64,000 nt of DNA from Trinickia dinghuensis (GTDB taxonomy: Bacteria; Pseudomonadota; Gammaproteobacteria; Burkholderiales; Burkholderiaceae): positions 124,001-188,000 of the forward strand of contig NZ_QRGA01000016.1 in NCBI RefSeq assembly GCF_003367175.1, given 5' to 3'. The position numbers were made by a program, and so were the translations under genes. Positions 36,117 to 44,967 of the stretch are shown here, piece after piece; within the stretch, counting starts at the first letter, position 1, and every line of letters begins with the position of its first letter. The notes beneath the pieces were generated by a model that saw nothing but the letters and a program-made list of their open reading frames with translations, ran no database searches and had not been told where the DNA came from.

Positions 36117-37369
36117 GGGCGCAACTTGTAGCGGATGTAATAGACGTTGACGGCCACCGCCGCACCGTAGCCGGCGGCCAGCCCGGCGAGCGCGCCGTAG
36201 GCGCCGATGCGCGCGATGGCGACGAGGTTCACCGCGAACGCGACGGCCAGCGCGAGCAGCCATTTCGTCAGGAGGACGAACTTTGCCTGGTACTTGAGCA
36301 GCACGAGATTGCCGATCGCCTCGATGCCGGCCGGGACCGAGAGCCAGACGCACCAGCGAAAGATCGGGATCGCACCTGCGTAATTCGGGCCGAACACGCG
36401 TGTGATAACGAGCGGCGCCAGCGCATCGAGCACGAGTGCGCCCGAGATCATCACTGTCGCAGCGAGCAGCATCAGGCGGATGACGTTGCGCAACACGTGC
36501 GCGCGGTCCTGCACACGGTAGACGAATGCCGGCGCGATCGTCTGCGCGAGCATCAGCGCGAGCGCGATCCAGTTCTCGTTGATTTGCTGCGCGGCCGAGT
36601 AGCGGCCCAGATCGGCGAACGAAATCGTGTGCTCGAGCATGAGCCGGTCGAGCTTCAAGAACAGGTACATGCAGACGAGCCCGACCCAAAACACCGTACC
36701 CGCACTCGCGAAATGGCGCAAAAGGCCGGGTTCGACGCGCCAGCCGAGCTTGCCGCCGTGGCGGTGCGCATAGTAGGCGAGCAGTACGACGCCGATCACG
36801 GCGGATTCGAGCGCCCACAGCCACGAGAAGCGCGGCGCGCCGACGGCCATGCGGACGAACGCATAGACGAGCGCGAGCTTGGCGATGGCCGTGGCCATGC
36901 TCGTCACGAGCTGCGGCTTGCTGTAGGTCATGCTTTGCAGCCACGAGTTCACGACGCCGATGAACGGCTCGCGAAACAGCATCGTGACGGCGAAGCCCGC
37001 GAGCATCGCACCGACGACAGGGTCGAACAGGCCGGCGGCGATGCCTGCCCACGTGCCCGCCAGCGCGAGCGCGGAAACCGAGAAACGTAAGACGAAAGCG
37101 CTGCCGAGCACCGTACCGAGGTCGGCTTCGCCGCGGTGCACGATCGTCGGCACCAGAATTTCAGCGCCGCAGACCCATGTAATCGGCGCGAGCACGAGCA
37201 GCAGCGTGTTCGCGTATTGCCATTTGCCGAAGACGTCCGGCCCGAAATAACGGGCGAGCAGGCCGGCAATGGCGATGGCCACGACGATCTGCGTCAGTCG
37301 CTCGAGGCCGAGCCAAACGATGTTCGCCGCGGCTTTCGCGACGTCCGGGTGGGCAATGCGCCTCAGCAT
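36113..37369 (-). CDS. Polysaccharide flippase (Wzx-like, MOP superfamily), second
   Basis: 418 residues from the Met at 37369, with about 12 TM helices. It starts with ANIVWLGLERLTQIVVAIAIAGLLARYFGPDVFGKWQYA, read across two helices, the common N-terminus of O-antigen/teichoic acid RfbX-type flippases. A C-terminal polysaccharide-synthesis region follows, ending YIRYKLRP. A GTG at 37426 would extend it by 19 residues; neither start has a good Shine-Dalgarno. It opens the coupled module flippase-GT2-GT4-galE. It differs from the MurJ-like flippase at 7896 and may serve another lipid-linked glycan. Confidence 0.83.
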   Translation of the reverse strand: MLRRIAHPDVAKAAANIVWLGLERLTQIVVAIAIAGLLARYFGPDVFGKWQYANTLLLVLAPITWVCGAEILVPTIVHRGEADLGTVLGSAFVLRFSVSALALAGTWAGIAAGLFDPVVGAMLAGFAVTMLFREPFIGVVNSWLQSMTYSKPQLVTSMATAIAKLALVYAFVRMAVGAPRFSWLWALESAVIGVVLLAYYAHRHGGKLGWRVEPGLLRHFASAGTVFWVGLVCMYLFLKLDRLMLEHTISFADLGRYSAAQQINENWIALALMLAQTIAPAFVYRVQDRAHVLRNVIRLMLLAATVMISGALVLDALAPLVITRVFGPNYAGAIPIFRWCVWLSVPAGIEAIGNLVLLKYQAKFVLLTKWLLALAVAFAVNLVAIARIGAYGALAGLAAGYGAAVAVNVYYIRYKLRP

Positions 37370-37572
37370 GAGATAAAAGGCAGGAATTTTGCTGGCCGTG
37401 CGTGCGCCGGCATGGAAATAGCGCACTTTTCGGCCGTGATCTCGTACGGCAGGTTAGCGAAGGGGCCTATGCGCATTAAAATGGGCGCCACGCGCCGATC
37501 GAAAAACCGCAATTATAAGTGGGTTGCCGGCGCCAGCATCTTTCCCATCATAGCCAAAAGAGAGAGCCATCA

Positions 37573-38973
37573 ATGATCTCGCAATCCATCTTCAAGGCGT
37601 ATGACATCCGAGGTGTCGTCGGCAAAACTCTCGATGAAGACGTCGCACGGCTGATCGGCCGCGCGTTCGGCAGCGAAGTGCGCGCACAAGGCGGCGATGC
37701 CGTCGTGGTCGCGCGCGACGGCCGCCTGTCCGGTCCCTCGCTGATCAAAGCGCTGGCCGACGGGCTGCGCGCGGCCGGCGTCGACGTGGTCGACATCGGC
37801 ATGGTGCCCACGCCGGTCGGCTATTTCGCCGCGAGCGTGCCGCTTGCGCTCGAAGGCGGCGAGCGCCGCGTCGATTCGTGCATCGTCGTGACGGGCAGCC
37901 ACAATCCGCCCGACTACAACGGTTTCAAGATGGTGCTGCGCGGCGCCGCCATCTACGGCGAGCAGATCCAGGCGCTGTACCACCGCATCCAAAAGGACGA
38001 CTTCGCGAAAGGCGAAGGCAAGGGCGGCTACGAGCAGTACGACATCGCCGACAAGTACATTGAGCGCATCGTGAGCGACGTGAAGCTCGCACGGCCGATG
38101 AAAATCGTCGTCGACGCCGGCAACGGCGTTGCCGGCGAGCTGGGGCCGCGTTTGTTCAAAGCGCTCGGCTGCGAGCTCGTCGAGCTGTTCACCGAAATCG
38201 ACGGCAATTTCCCGAATCACCATCCCGATCCGGCCCATCCCGAGAACTTGCAGGACGTCATTCGCGCATTGAAGGAGACCGACGCCGAGATCGGCTACGC
38301 GTTCGACGGCGACGGCGATCGTCTAGGCGTCGTGACGAAGGACGGGCAGATCATCTATCCCGATCGCCAACTGATGCTGCTCGCGCAGGAAGTGCTGTCG
38401 CGCAACCCGGGGGCGCAGATCATCTATGACGTCAAATGCACGCGCAATCTGGCGAAGTGGGTGCGGGCGAAGGGCGGCGATCCGGTCATGTGGAAGACGG
38501 GCCACTCGCTCGTCAAGGCGAAGCTGCGCGAGACGGGCGCTCCGCTCGCGGGCGAGATGAGCGGCCACGTGTTCTTCAAGGACCGCTGGTACGGCTTCGA
38601 CGACGGGCTCTACACGGGCGCGCGCATGCTCGAATTGCTCTCGCGCGAAAAGGATCCGAGCAAGGTGCTCAACGATCTGCCCAACTCGGAATCGACGCCG
38701 GAGCTCCAGCTCAAGCTCGAGGAAGGCGAGAATTTCGCGCTGATCGGCCGCCTGCAGAAGGAAGCGAAGTTCACCGGGGCCGACGAGGTCATCACGATCG
38801 ACGGCTTGCGCGTCGAGTATCCGGACGGCTTCGGGCTCGCGCGCTCGTCGAACACGACGCCCGTTGTCGTGATGCGTTTCGAGGCGGACAACGCCGCTGC
38901 GCTCGCGCGCATTCAGAGCGACTTCCGCCGGGTGATCCTGGCGGCCAAGCCGGACGCCAAGCTGCCGTTCTGA
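37573..38973 (+). CDS. manB: Phosphomannomutase / phosphoglucomutase
   Basis: 466 residues, alpha-D-phosphohexomutase family of the AlgC type. FKAYDIRGVVGKTLDED at the N-terminus; VVTGSHNPPDYNGFKM with the phosphoserine; DGDGDRLGVV as the magnesium loop; GEMSGHVFFKDRW as the sugar-binding loop; SNTTPVVVMRFE as the phosphate-binding C-terminal domain. It interconverts glucose-6-P/glucose-1-P and mannose-6-P/mannose-1-P, feeding RmlA with glucose-1-P. The ATG at 37573 has GAGAGAG upstream. Weak -10-like hexamers (TAAAAT 37477-37482, TATAAG 37514-37519) occur in the leader. It ends before a strong hairpin. Confidence 0.93.
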   Translation: MISQSIFKAYDIRGVVGKTLDEDVARLIGRAFGSEVRAQGGDAVVVARDGRLSGPSLIKALADGLRAAGVDVVDIGMVPTPVGYFAASVPLALEGGERRVDSCIVVTGSHNPPDYNGFKMVLRGAAIYGEQIQALYHRIQKDDFAKGEGKGGYEQYDIADKYIERIVSDVKLARPMKIVVDAGNGVAGELGPRLFKALGCELVELFTEIDGNFPNHHPDPAHPENLQDVIRALKETDAEIGYAFDGDGDRLGVVTKDGQIIYPDRQLMLLAQEVLSRNPGAQIIYDVKCTRNLAKWVRAKGGDPVMWKTGHSLVKAKLRETGAPLAGEMSGHVFFKDRWYGFDDGLYTGARMLELLSREKDPSKVLNDLPNSESTPELQLKLEEGENFALIGRLQKEAKFTGADEVITIDGLRVEYPDGFGLARSSNTTPVVVMRFEADNAAALARIQSDFRRVILAAKPDAKLPF

Positions 38974-38999
38974 TCGCGTTCCTGCGCTATAAACGGATT

Positions 39000-39021
39000 A
39001 AGGGCCGCGTGAGCGGCCCTT
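39000..39021. terminator. Stem-loop between convergent manB and DUF2242 genes
   Basis: Perfect 9-bp stem AAGGGCCGC / GCGGCCCTT with a GTGA tetraloop, in the 60-bp gap between two convergent genes. There is no long U-tract, but the stem is GC-rich and correctly placed to end transcription from either side. Confidence 0.6.
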
Positions 39022-39033
39022 GAGCGTCATGGG

Positions 39034-39963
39034 TTACTGCTGCGTAGGCGTGGCCGGGGCCGACGCGCCTTGTGGCGCCGCCGGCGCCGATGTATCGGGC
39101 GGCGTGGCATTGGCGGGTTTGGCGCCCTGGGATACCGGTGGCGTAACGGGCGGGGAGAGCGGTGCCGAAGCCGATACGGCCACTGCGGCCGCCGCCGCCG
39201 GTGCAACCGGAGCAAGGACCGAGGCCGCCGGCGTCACGATCGAGGTGGGCGCCGGTGCAGCCGGCGCAGCCTGGGACGTGGGCGTGGGCGAGGGCACCGA
39301 CGAGGCGGCCGGCAGCGATGTCGCCGACGGCGTCGCTGCCGCGGGTGCGATCGGCGGCATCAACACCGGCGCCGGGCTGGAGAGCGTCGTCGACGTCACG
39401 GTGCCGGCCGGGACGGGCGCCGTTTTGATCAGCGTGACCACATAGTGGCTGACCGAATCGAAAAAGCCGTTGTAGAAGGCGGTCGATTGGATCGTTTCGC
39501 TCGACACCTTCACCATCGCGTCGCTATTGGAGCGGATCGGCAGCGAGACCGATCCGAGCAGGCTCAAGCCGACGCTGGCCGACGTGTCGCTCTTCTTCAG
39601 CGCATAGCCGCTTTGAATCGCATTCGCGTACATGATGCTCGAACCGTCGGCGTCCACGCCCGGCGTGCAGACGACGTGAACGTCCACGGAGATGTGCGAG
39701 TCGCCGTTCGGCTGGAAATCCTTCGTCGCATCGATGCGATCGGGCTGCGTGAGCGTCGTCAGGTAGCCCTGATTGAGCAGCGCGCGGCGCGCGGCCTCGC
39801 ACGCATCGGCGCTGCCGACGTTGAACGTGCGTGAGAACGGGCTCGTTCCCGCATCGAACAGCTCTTGCTGGAATTTCGGCTGCGGTGTGCTCGAGCACGC
39901 GGCGAAAGCCGTGAATGCCGCGCACGATAAGGCCGCGCGGACTAGGCGGAACGAACTGGGCAT
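39034..39963 (-). CDS. DUF2242-type lipoprotein with Pro/Ala-rich tail
   Basis: 309 residues. The signal peptide ends in a lipobox-like FAACSS near residue 23, so a lipid-anchored envelope protein is likely. The mature part has FQQELFDAGTSPFSRTFNVG, ACEAARRALLNQGYLTT and DVHVVCTPG, and resembles the DUF2242 family common in Burkholderiaceae. After residue 185 the sequence becomes a low-complexity Ala/Pro/Ser/Thr tail of about 120 residues. The ATG at 39963 gives the signal sequence; longer in-frame readings upstream run antisense to waaC and are artefacts. Function unknown. Confidence 0.75.
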   Translation of the reverse strand: MPSSFRLVRAALSCAAFTAFAACSSTPQPKFQQELFDAGTSPFSRTFNVGSADACEAARRALLNQGYLTTLTQPDRIDATKDFQPNGDSHISVDVHVVCTPGVDADGSSIMYANAIQSGYALKKSDTSASVGLSLLGSVSLPIRSNSDAMVKVSSETIQSTAFYNGFFDSVSHYVVTLIKTAPVPAGTVTSTTLSSPAPVLMPPIAPAAATPSATSLPAASSVPSPTPTSQAAPAAPAPTSIVTPAASVLAPVAPAAAAAVAVSASAPLSPPVTPPVSQGAKPANATPPDTSAPAAPQGASAPATPTQQ

Positions 39964-40221
39964 GATGCTTGTCAGGTGCTGCGCTCGGCATGCGCGTGAT
40001 TCGAAGACGAGCATTGTAGTGCCTTCCGGCGATCGGTATGTCGGGGCCAGGGTCGATGATGCGACATGGCGACAGTGCCGCATCGGCTGCTTTGGCCGCA
40101 CCCCTGCCATCAACGAGGCTCGGGCGCGGTAGAATCCCAGCCCTTCAGGCAGCGCTCGGCGAACGAGGCGTCTCGTGCCCCGCCGCGCCTGCGATGCCGC
40201 ACCTTTCTTTTTTCTTTCAGC

Positions 40222-41217
40222 GTGCAAAAGATACTGCTCGTTCGCGTGTCCTCGCTCGGCGACGTCGTTCACAACATGCCGGCCGTCGCGGACATACAGC
40301 GCGTCTATCCCGACGCGCAAATCGATTGGCTCGTCGAAGAAAGCTTCGCCGATCTCGTCACGCTCGTGCAGGGCGTGCGCCGCCCGATTCCTTTTTCGCT
40401 GCGGCGCTGGCGCAAGCGGCTTTTCTCCGCGTCGACGTGGCGCGAAATCAGGGTATTTCGGCGGGCACTGGCGGCCGAACGCTACGACCTCGTCATCGAC
40501 TGCCAGGGCCTGATCAAGACGGCCTGGGTCGCGAGCTGGGCGCGCGGGCCGCTCGCCGGGCTTGGCAATCGCACCGACGGGGCGGGCTACGAGTGGCCCG
40601 TGCGCTTCTTCTACGATCGGCGCGTGCCGATCGAGCCGCGCACGCACGTGGTCGAGCGCACGCGGCAGCTGGTGGCGCAGGCGATCGGCGCACCGCGGCC
40701 CGAACCGACCGACGACATCGAGTTCGGACTCGATACGTCGCGTGCCGCGCGCGCGCTGGCGGAGGTGGGACTGAACCTGCCCGTGCCTTACGTGGTGCTG
40801 GTTCACGCCACGTCCCGTGCCGACAAGCAATGGCCCGACGCCGCGTGGATCGAGCTCGGCCGCGGGCTCGTGACTCGTGGCGCCTCGCTGGTGCTGCCGT
40901 GGGGAAGCGAAGCCGAGCGAGCCACGAGCGAGCGGCTGGCCAAGGAGTTCGGTGCCGCCGCGATCGTGCCGCCGCGCTTGTCGCTGCCGGCCGTGGTCGG
41001 GCTGCTCGATGGGGCGGCCGCGACGGTTGGCGTCGATACCGGCTTGGTGCATATTGCCGCGGCGCTGAAGCGGCCCACGGTCGAGTTGTACAATTTCGCG
41101 ACCGCATGGCGCACGGGCGGCTATTGGTCGCCTTGCGTCGTCAATCTCGGCACCGCCGGCAGCCCGCCGACGCTGCAGCAGGTCAAGGCGGCGCTGGCCG
41201 GATTCGGCCTGCTGTAA
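40222..41217 (+). CDS. waaC: Lipopolysaccharide heptosyltransferase I (WaaC)
   Basis: 331 residues, GT9 family. It transfers the first L-glycero-D-manno-heptose to Kdo of lipid A. The N-terminus KILLVRVSSLGDVVHNMPAV is diagnostic of WaaC. Further along are DWLVEESFADLV, YDLVIDCQGLIKTA, VVLVHATSRADKQWP, GVDTGLVHIAAALKRPTVELY. The GTG at 40222 is chosen because it yields the conserved start; the upstream in-frame ATG adds a non-conserved 52-residue leader. It heads a plus-strand run waaC - kdoO - waaA. Confidence 0.95.
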   Translation: MQKILLVRVSSLGDVVHNMPAVADIQRVYPDAQIDWLVEESFADLVTLVQGVRRPIPFSLRRWRKRLFSASTWREIRVFRRALAAERYDLVIDCQGLIKTAWVASWARGPLAGLGNRTDGAGYEWPVRFFYDRRVPIEPRTHVVERTRQLVAQAIGAPRPEPTDDIEFGLDTSRAARALAEVGLNLPVPYVVLVHATSRADKQWPDAAWIELGRGLVTRGASLVLPWGSEAERATSERLAKEFGAAAIVPPRLSLPAVVGLLDGAAATVGVDTGLVHIAAALKRPTVELYNFATAWRTGGYWSPCVVNLGTAGSPPTLQQVKAALAGFGLL

Positions 41218-41243
41218 CCGCTCGCGCTCAGCTCAACCGGACC

Positions 41244-42128
41244 ATGAACGAATCGCAAATCCTCGAAGTGAACTGTACGGACTGGTCGGGCTCCGACCTG
41301 TCCGTCACGCGCGATACGCTGCGTGTCGCGCTCGAAACGGGCAAGGTCCTGTATTTTCCGAATCTGCGCTTCGCGATTGAAGGCGGAGAGACGGCGCTGC
41401 TCGATCCCGCGCTGGCCGATCCGAAGCGCAAGAACATCAGCCTCGATCCGCGCGGCGGCGCGTTGCACGGCGTGGCGGGCGACGGCGTCACGCAATCGGC
41501 CGTGCGGGCGCTCGTCGCACGCTATCAAACGCAGGCGCGCTCGCTCGTCGATCATTTGTTTCCCGAGTACACCGACGCGCTGCGGCCCGCGCCTACGAGC
41601 CTGCGCCTCAAGCGCGTGGAAACGCGCCACACGTCCTGGCGCAAGGACGACAGCCGGCTGCACGTCGATGCGTTCCCGTCCCGGCCGAATCGCGGCGAGC
41701 GCATCATGCGCGTGTTCGCCAACGTCAATCCGCACGGCGAGCCGCGCGTATGGCGGGTCGGCGAGCCGTTCGAGCAGGCAGCCCGGCGCTTCTTGCCGAA
41801 GATCAAGCGGCAGGCTCCCGGCTCGGCCTGGCTGCTCAATGCGCTTCACATCACGAAGTCGCCGCGGAGCGCCTACGATCACTTGATGCTCAACCTGCAC
41901 GACGGCATGAAGGCGGACCTCGACTATCAAAAGGCTTGCCCGCAACAGACGATTCCTTTTCCGCCGGGCAGCACGTGGATCTGCTTCTCCGATCAGACGT
42001 CGCATGCGGCGATGTCCGGGCAGTACATGCTCGAGCAGACGTTTTTCCTGCCGGTGCGCGCGATGGTCCAGCCCGAGTGCGCGCCGCTCGGCATTCTCGA
42101 GCGGCTCGAAGGCCGCGCGCTGGTTTGA
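41244..42128 (+). CDS. kdoO: Kdo 3-hydroxylase (KdoO), Fe(II)/2-oxoglutarate dioxygenase
   Basis: 294 residues. It hydroxylates Kdo at C3 in the inner core, giving the Ko found in Burkholderia and Yersinia LPS. The facial triad is visible: His140 and Asp142 in RLHVDAFPS, and a distal His254 in TSHAAMSGQYMLEQT. RYLFPEYTDALRP-like acceptor segments and RIMRVFANVNP are family features (Kdo_hydroxy domain). It lies 26 bp after waaC and 88 bp before waaA, so it modifies the product of its neighbours, at the cytoplasmic side or inner membrane. Confidence 0.92.
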   Translation: MNESQILEVNCTDWSGSDLSVTRDTLRVALETGKVLYFPNLRFAIEGGETALLDPALADPKRKNISLDPRGGALHGVAGDGVTQSAVRALVARYQTQARSLVDHLFPEYTDALRPAPTSLRLKRVETRHTSWRKDDSRLHVDAFPSRPNRGERIMRVFANVNPHGEPRVWRVGEPFEQAARRFLPKIKRQAPGSAWLLNALHITKSPRSAYDHLMLNLHDGMKADLDYQKACPQQTIPFPPGSTWICFSDQTSHAAMSGQYMLEQTFFLPVRAMVQPECAPLGILERLEGRALV

Positions 42129-42216
42129 TGCCGATGCGTCGCGGCACATGTGATCCGCGCGCGGGGGGAGCGGCTGCTTCGCGCGGGCGACGTTCGGCAT
42201 TCGCGGGAGGGCCGGC

Positions 42217-43530
42217 ATGTTGAGGGCCGTCTATCGCGCGCTATGGTGGATCGTCGCGCCGCTGGCCGTCTTGCGCCTGCTGATTCGCTCGCGCCGCGAG
42301 CGCGGCTATCGGGAACATATCGGCGAGCGCTTCGGCTTTGCGCGCGGCCGGGTACCCGAGGACGCTGCTCCGTTGATCTGGGTTCACGCCGTGTCCGTCG
42401 GCGAGACGCGCGCGGCGCAGCCGCTCATCGCGGCGTTGCTGGAGGCGCGGCCCGATGCGCGCGTGCTTGTCACGCACATGACGCCGAGCGGGCGCGCCAC
42501 GAGCGTGCAGCTGTTCGGCGATCGCGTTCTGCGCTGCTACTTGCCGTACGACCTGCCGCACACCGTGCGCCGGTTCCTGCGTGCCTGGCGGCCGTCGCTC
42601 GGTATCGTCATGGAAACGGAAGTGTGGCCGACGCTGATCGACGAATGCCGCGCGGCTGACGTCCCGCTCGTCCTGACGAACGCGCGCATGTCGGCGCGCT
42701 CGTTCAAGCGTGCTGTCCGCTTCGGGGCGGCCGCGCGCGAAGTCTTCGGCGGCTTTACGCGCGTGCTCGCGCAAAGCCCGTCCGATGCGGAGCGGCTCAC
42801 GGCGCTCGGCGCGCGCAATCTGGCCGTGCTCGGCAATTTGAAATTCGACATGGCGACACCGCCCGAGATCGTCGCCCGCGGACGCGCCTGGCGCGCCGCG
42901 ATCGGTGCGCGGCCGGTTTGGGTCGCCGCGAGCACGCGCGAGGGCGAGGAAGCGCTCGTGCTCGACGCGTTCGCGGCCTTGGCGCTCGATGACGCGCTGC
43001 TGATCCTCGTGCCGCGTCATCCGCAGCGTTTCGATGAGGTTGCGGCGCTCGTTGAGCGGCGAGGATTGCGTGCGATGCGGCGTTCAACCTGGGGTGGGGC
43101 GGCGCAGGCCGCGGCCGCGGCGTCTGCCGCCGGCGAGCCGTTGCCCCGCGACGTGAAGGTGCTGCTCGGCGATTCGATGGGGGAACTGGGTGCCTACTAC
43201 GCGGCCTCGGACATCGCCTTCATCGGCGGAAGCTTGTTGCCGCTTGGTGGCCAAAACCTCATCGAAGCGTGCGCAGTGGGGGTGCCGGTATCGATCGGCC
43301 CTCACGTGTTCAACTTCTCGCAGGCGACAGCCGATGCGGTGGCCGCCGGCGCCGCCGTGCAAGTGGCCGATCCGGCCGACCTGGCCCGCGTGCTGGGCGA
43401 ATTGTTTGCCGACAAATCGCGACGGGTGGCGATGGGGGCCGCTGCGGCGGCATTCGCAGCGCGCCATCGCGGCGCGACGGGCCGAACGGTAGCGGTGCTC
43501 GAAGCGTTGCTGCCTCAGGCGGGGGCTTAG
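42217..43530 (+). CDS. waaA: 3-deoxy-D-manno-octulosonic acid transferase (WaaA/KdtA)
   Basis: 437 residues, GT30 family. It adds Kdo from CMP-Kdo to lipid IVA. An N-terminal membrane anchor (about residues 5-24) is followed by RERGYREHIGERFGF, LIWVHAVSVGETRAAQPLI, VLVTHMTPSGRAT, METEVWPTLIDECR, LGNLKFDM, VWVAASTREGEEALVLDAF and FIGGSLLPLGGQNLIEACAVGVPV. A GGAGG Shine-Dalgarno lies six bases before the ATG. It ends 22 bp from the convergent glycosyltransferase. Confidence 0.96.
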   Translation: MLRAVYRALWWIVAPLAVLRLLIRSRRERGYREHIGERFGFARGRVPEDAAPLIWVHAVSVGETRAAQPLIAALLEARPDARVLVTHMTPSGRATSVQLFGDRVLRCYLPYDLPHTVRRFLRAWRPSLGIVMETEVWPTLIDECRAADVPLVLTNARMSARSFKRAVRFGAAAREVFGGFTRVLAQSPSDAERLTALGARNLAVLGNLKFDMATPPEIVARGRAWRAAIGARPVWVAASTREGEEALVLDAFAALALDDALLILVPRHPQRFDEVAALVERRGLRAMRRSTWGGAAQAAAAASAAGEPLPRDVKVLLGDSMGELGAYYAASDIAFIGGSLLPLGGQNLIEACAVGVPVSIGPHVFNFSQATADAVAAGAAVQVADPADLARVLGELFADKSRRVAMGAAAAAFAARHRGATGRTVAVLEALLPQAGA

Positions 43531-43552
43531 CCGGCCGCGAACGCCTCAGTGT

Positions 43553-44800
43553 TCAGGTAGAGACGGCTTCGAGCGCGAGTGCGGCTTTCGGGTGGTGGCG
43601 GGCCTTCAAGACGTTGCCTACACAAAGCGCGAGTCGTTCCTTGCTCGCCTCAATGCCATAGTGCTGCGCACGAGCGAGGGCCTTTGCACTCATCTCTTCG
43701 CGCAGTTGCGCGTTGGACAGGATTCGTCCCATGGCGTCGGCCATCGTCTGGATGTCGCCGACGGGCAGGAGGATGCCGGCGCGCCCGTGATCCAGAATGT
43801 CACGCGGACCGGTCGGGCAGTCGGTCGAAACGACCGGCTTGCCGTGCGCGAGCGCTTCGAGCAGCCCCATCGGTTGGCCCTCGTTACGAGAACTGAGGAT
43901 GAACAAGCTGGCACCCGCGATCAGCGCATGAGGGTTGTCGACGTGCCCGACGAAATGTGTGCGTTCGGCAATACCGAGCGATGCCGCGCATGCTTCGAGT
44001 TCTTGTCGGAAGGCGCCGTCGCCGACAAGAACGAGGTGTTCGACGATGGGTTTGTCTTGCAAAAGCCGAGCGTAGGCATGGAGCAAGGTCCGATGGTCCT
44101 TCTGCAGTTCGTCGAGGCGCGCCACCGATACGATATAGGGCGCAGCCACCGGGCTGCGTGGCGCGGCGGGTTCATTTGCGCGCGCGCGGATAGCGTCGAC
44201 GTCGATCGCGTTCGGCAGCAGAAACGGCCGCGGCAGTTCGTTGCCGAACAGGATGGGCGCCTCATCGGCCATTTGCTGGTTCAGCGCGATCACGCGATCG
44301 TAGTCGCGTAATTGGTGCGACAAGCGGCGCACTTTGCGCGGGCGATGGCCGAAGCGGGCGTTGAAACTGAAATGACTCACCGCCACCGACGCAATGTCGA
44401 AACTGCGTACCCATCGGCGCAGCGACATATCGAAGTCGATCAGCACGTCATGCTGGCGAGCCAGGGTTGCGAGGCGCTTGCGGACATAGGGGTGGACCGC
44501 CGCGGTATTGAATACGTCGCGGCACACGCGCCCGAACTTGCCGAGACGGCCGGCGTAGCGGCGCGCTTCGAGCCGGGTGAGCCACGCACGATCGGCTAAT
44601 ACTTCCACTTTGACGTCGGCGGGTACCCGAGCGCGAAAATGCTGCTCGAACGCGGGCGATGAAAACATGACGGAAAGCGTGACGTCGAAGCGGGAACGGT
44701 CGAAAATCCGCAGCCACTGCATGAGTGCCGATTCGATGCCACCCTTACCGAAGCCGACGATATGTAAAAGAACAGCGACGCGCCCCTGCGAATTGCCCAT
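43553..44800 (-). CDS. Glycosyltransferase, GT4 family (LPS core candidate)
   Basis: 415 residues. VAVLLHIVGFGKGGIESALM near the N-terminus (the GT4 glycine-rich acceptor loop), RVIALNQQMADEA, PNAIDVDAIRARA, YIVSVARLDELQKDHRTLLHAY, LVGDGAFRQELEA, and SSRNEGQPMGLLEALAHGKPVVS (E-x7-E). No TM segment. The ATG at 44800 yields the GT-B start; upstream in-frame sequence is Arg/Cys-rich and unlikely. It is convergent to waaA, so an outer-core or core-modifying function is plausible. The 167-bp gap to ureG holds an imperfect hairpin (about 44904-44931) but no clear promoter. Confidence 0.83.
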   Translation of the reverse strand: MGNSQGRVAVLLHIVGFGKGGIESALMQWLRIFDRSRFDVTLSVMFSSPAFEQHFRARVPADVKVEVLADRAWLTRLEARRYAGRLGKFGRVCRDVFNTAAVHPYVRKRLATLARQHDVLIDFDMSLRRWVRSFDIASVAVSHFSFNARFGHRPRKVRRLSHQLRDYDRVIALNQQMADEAPILFGNELPRPFLLPNAIDVDAIRARANEPAAPRSPVAAPYIVSVARLDELQKDHRTLLHAYARLLQDKPIVEHLVLVGDGAFRQELEACAASLGIAERTHFVGHVDNPHALIAGASLFILSSRNEGQPMGLLEALAHGKPVVSTDCPTGPRDILDHGRAGILLPVGDIQTMADAMGRILSNAQLREEMSAKALARAQHYGIEASKERLALCVGNVLKARHHPKAALALEAVST

Positions 44801-44967
44801 GGTCCGATATACGAGATCTTGCGCTGCCCACCGCCGTAGTGACGGGTGGCGCTGTTGATTTGCGCAGGATCTTAGCATTGCGCATCGGAATGGGCCAACG
44901 TGCGAGCACACGCGGATGATGTTGCGTGCTCCCAGTTAGAGCGCTGATATCGCCGCGAAACCGCCAT

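Noticed and set aside
39964-41052. Long open frame extending the DUF2242 gene antisense to waaC.
   Set aside because: It is an Arg/His/Gly-rich GC-driven shadow frame; the lipoprotein signal peptide starts at 39963.
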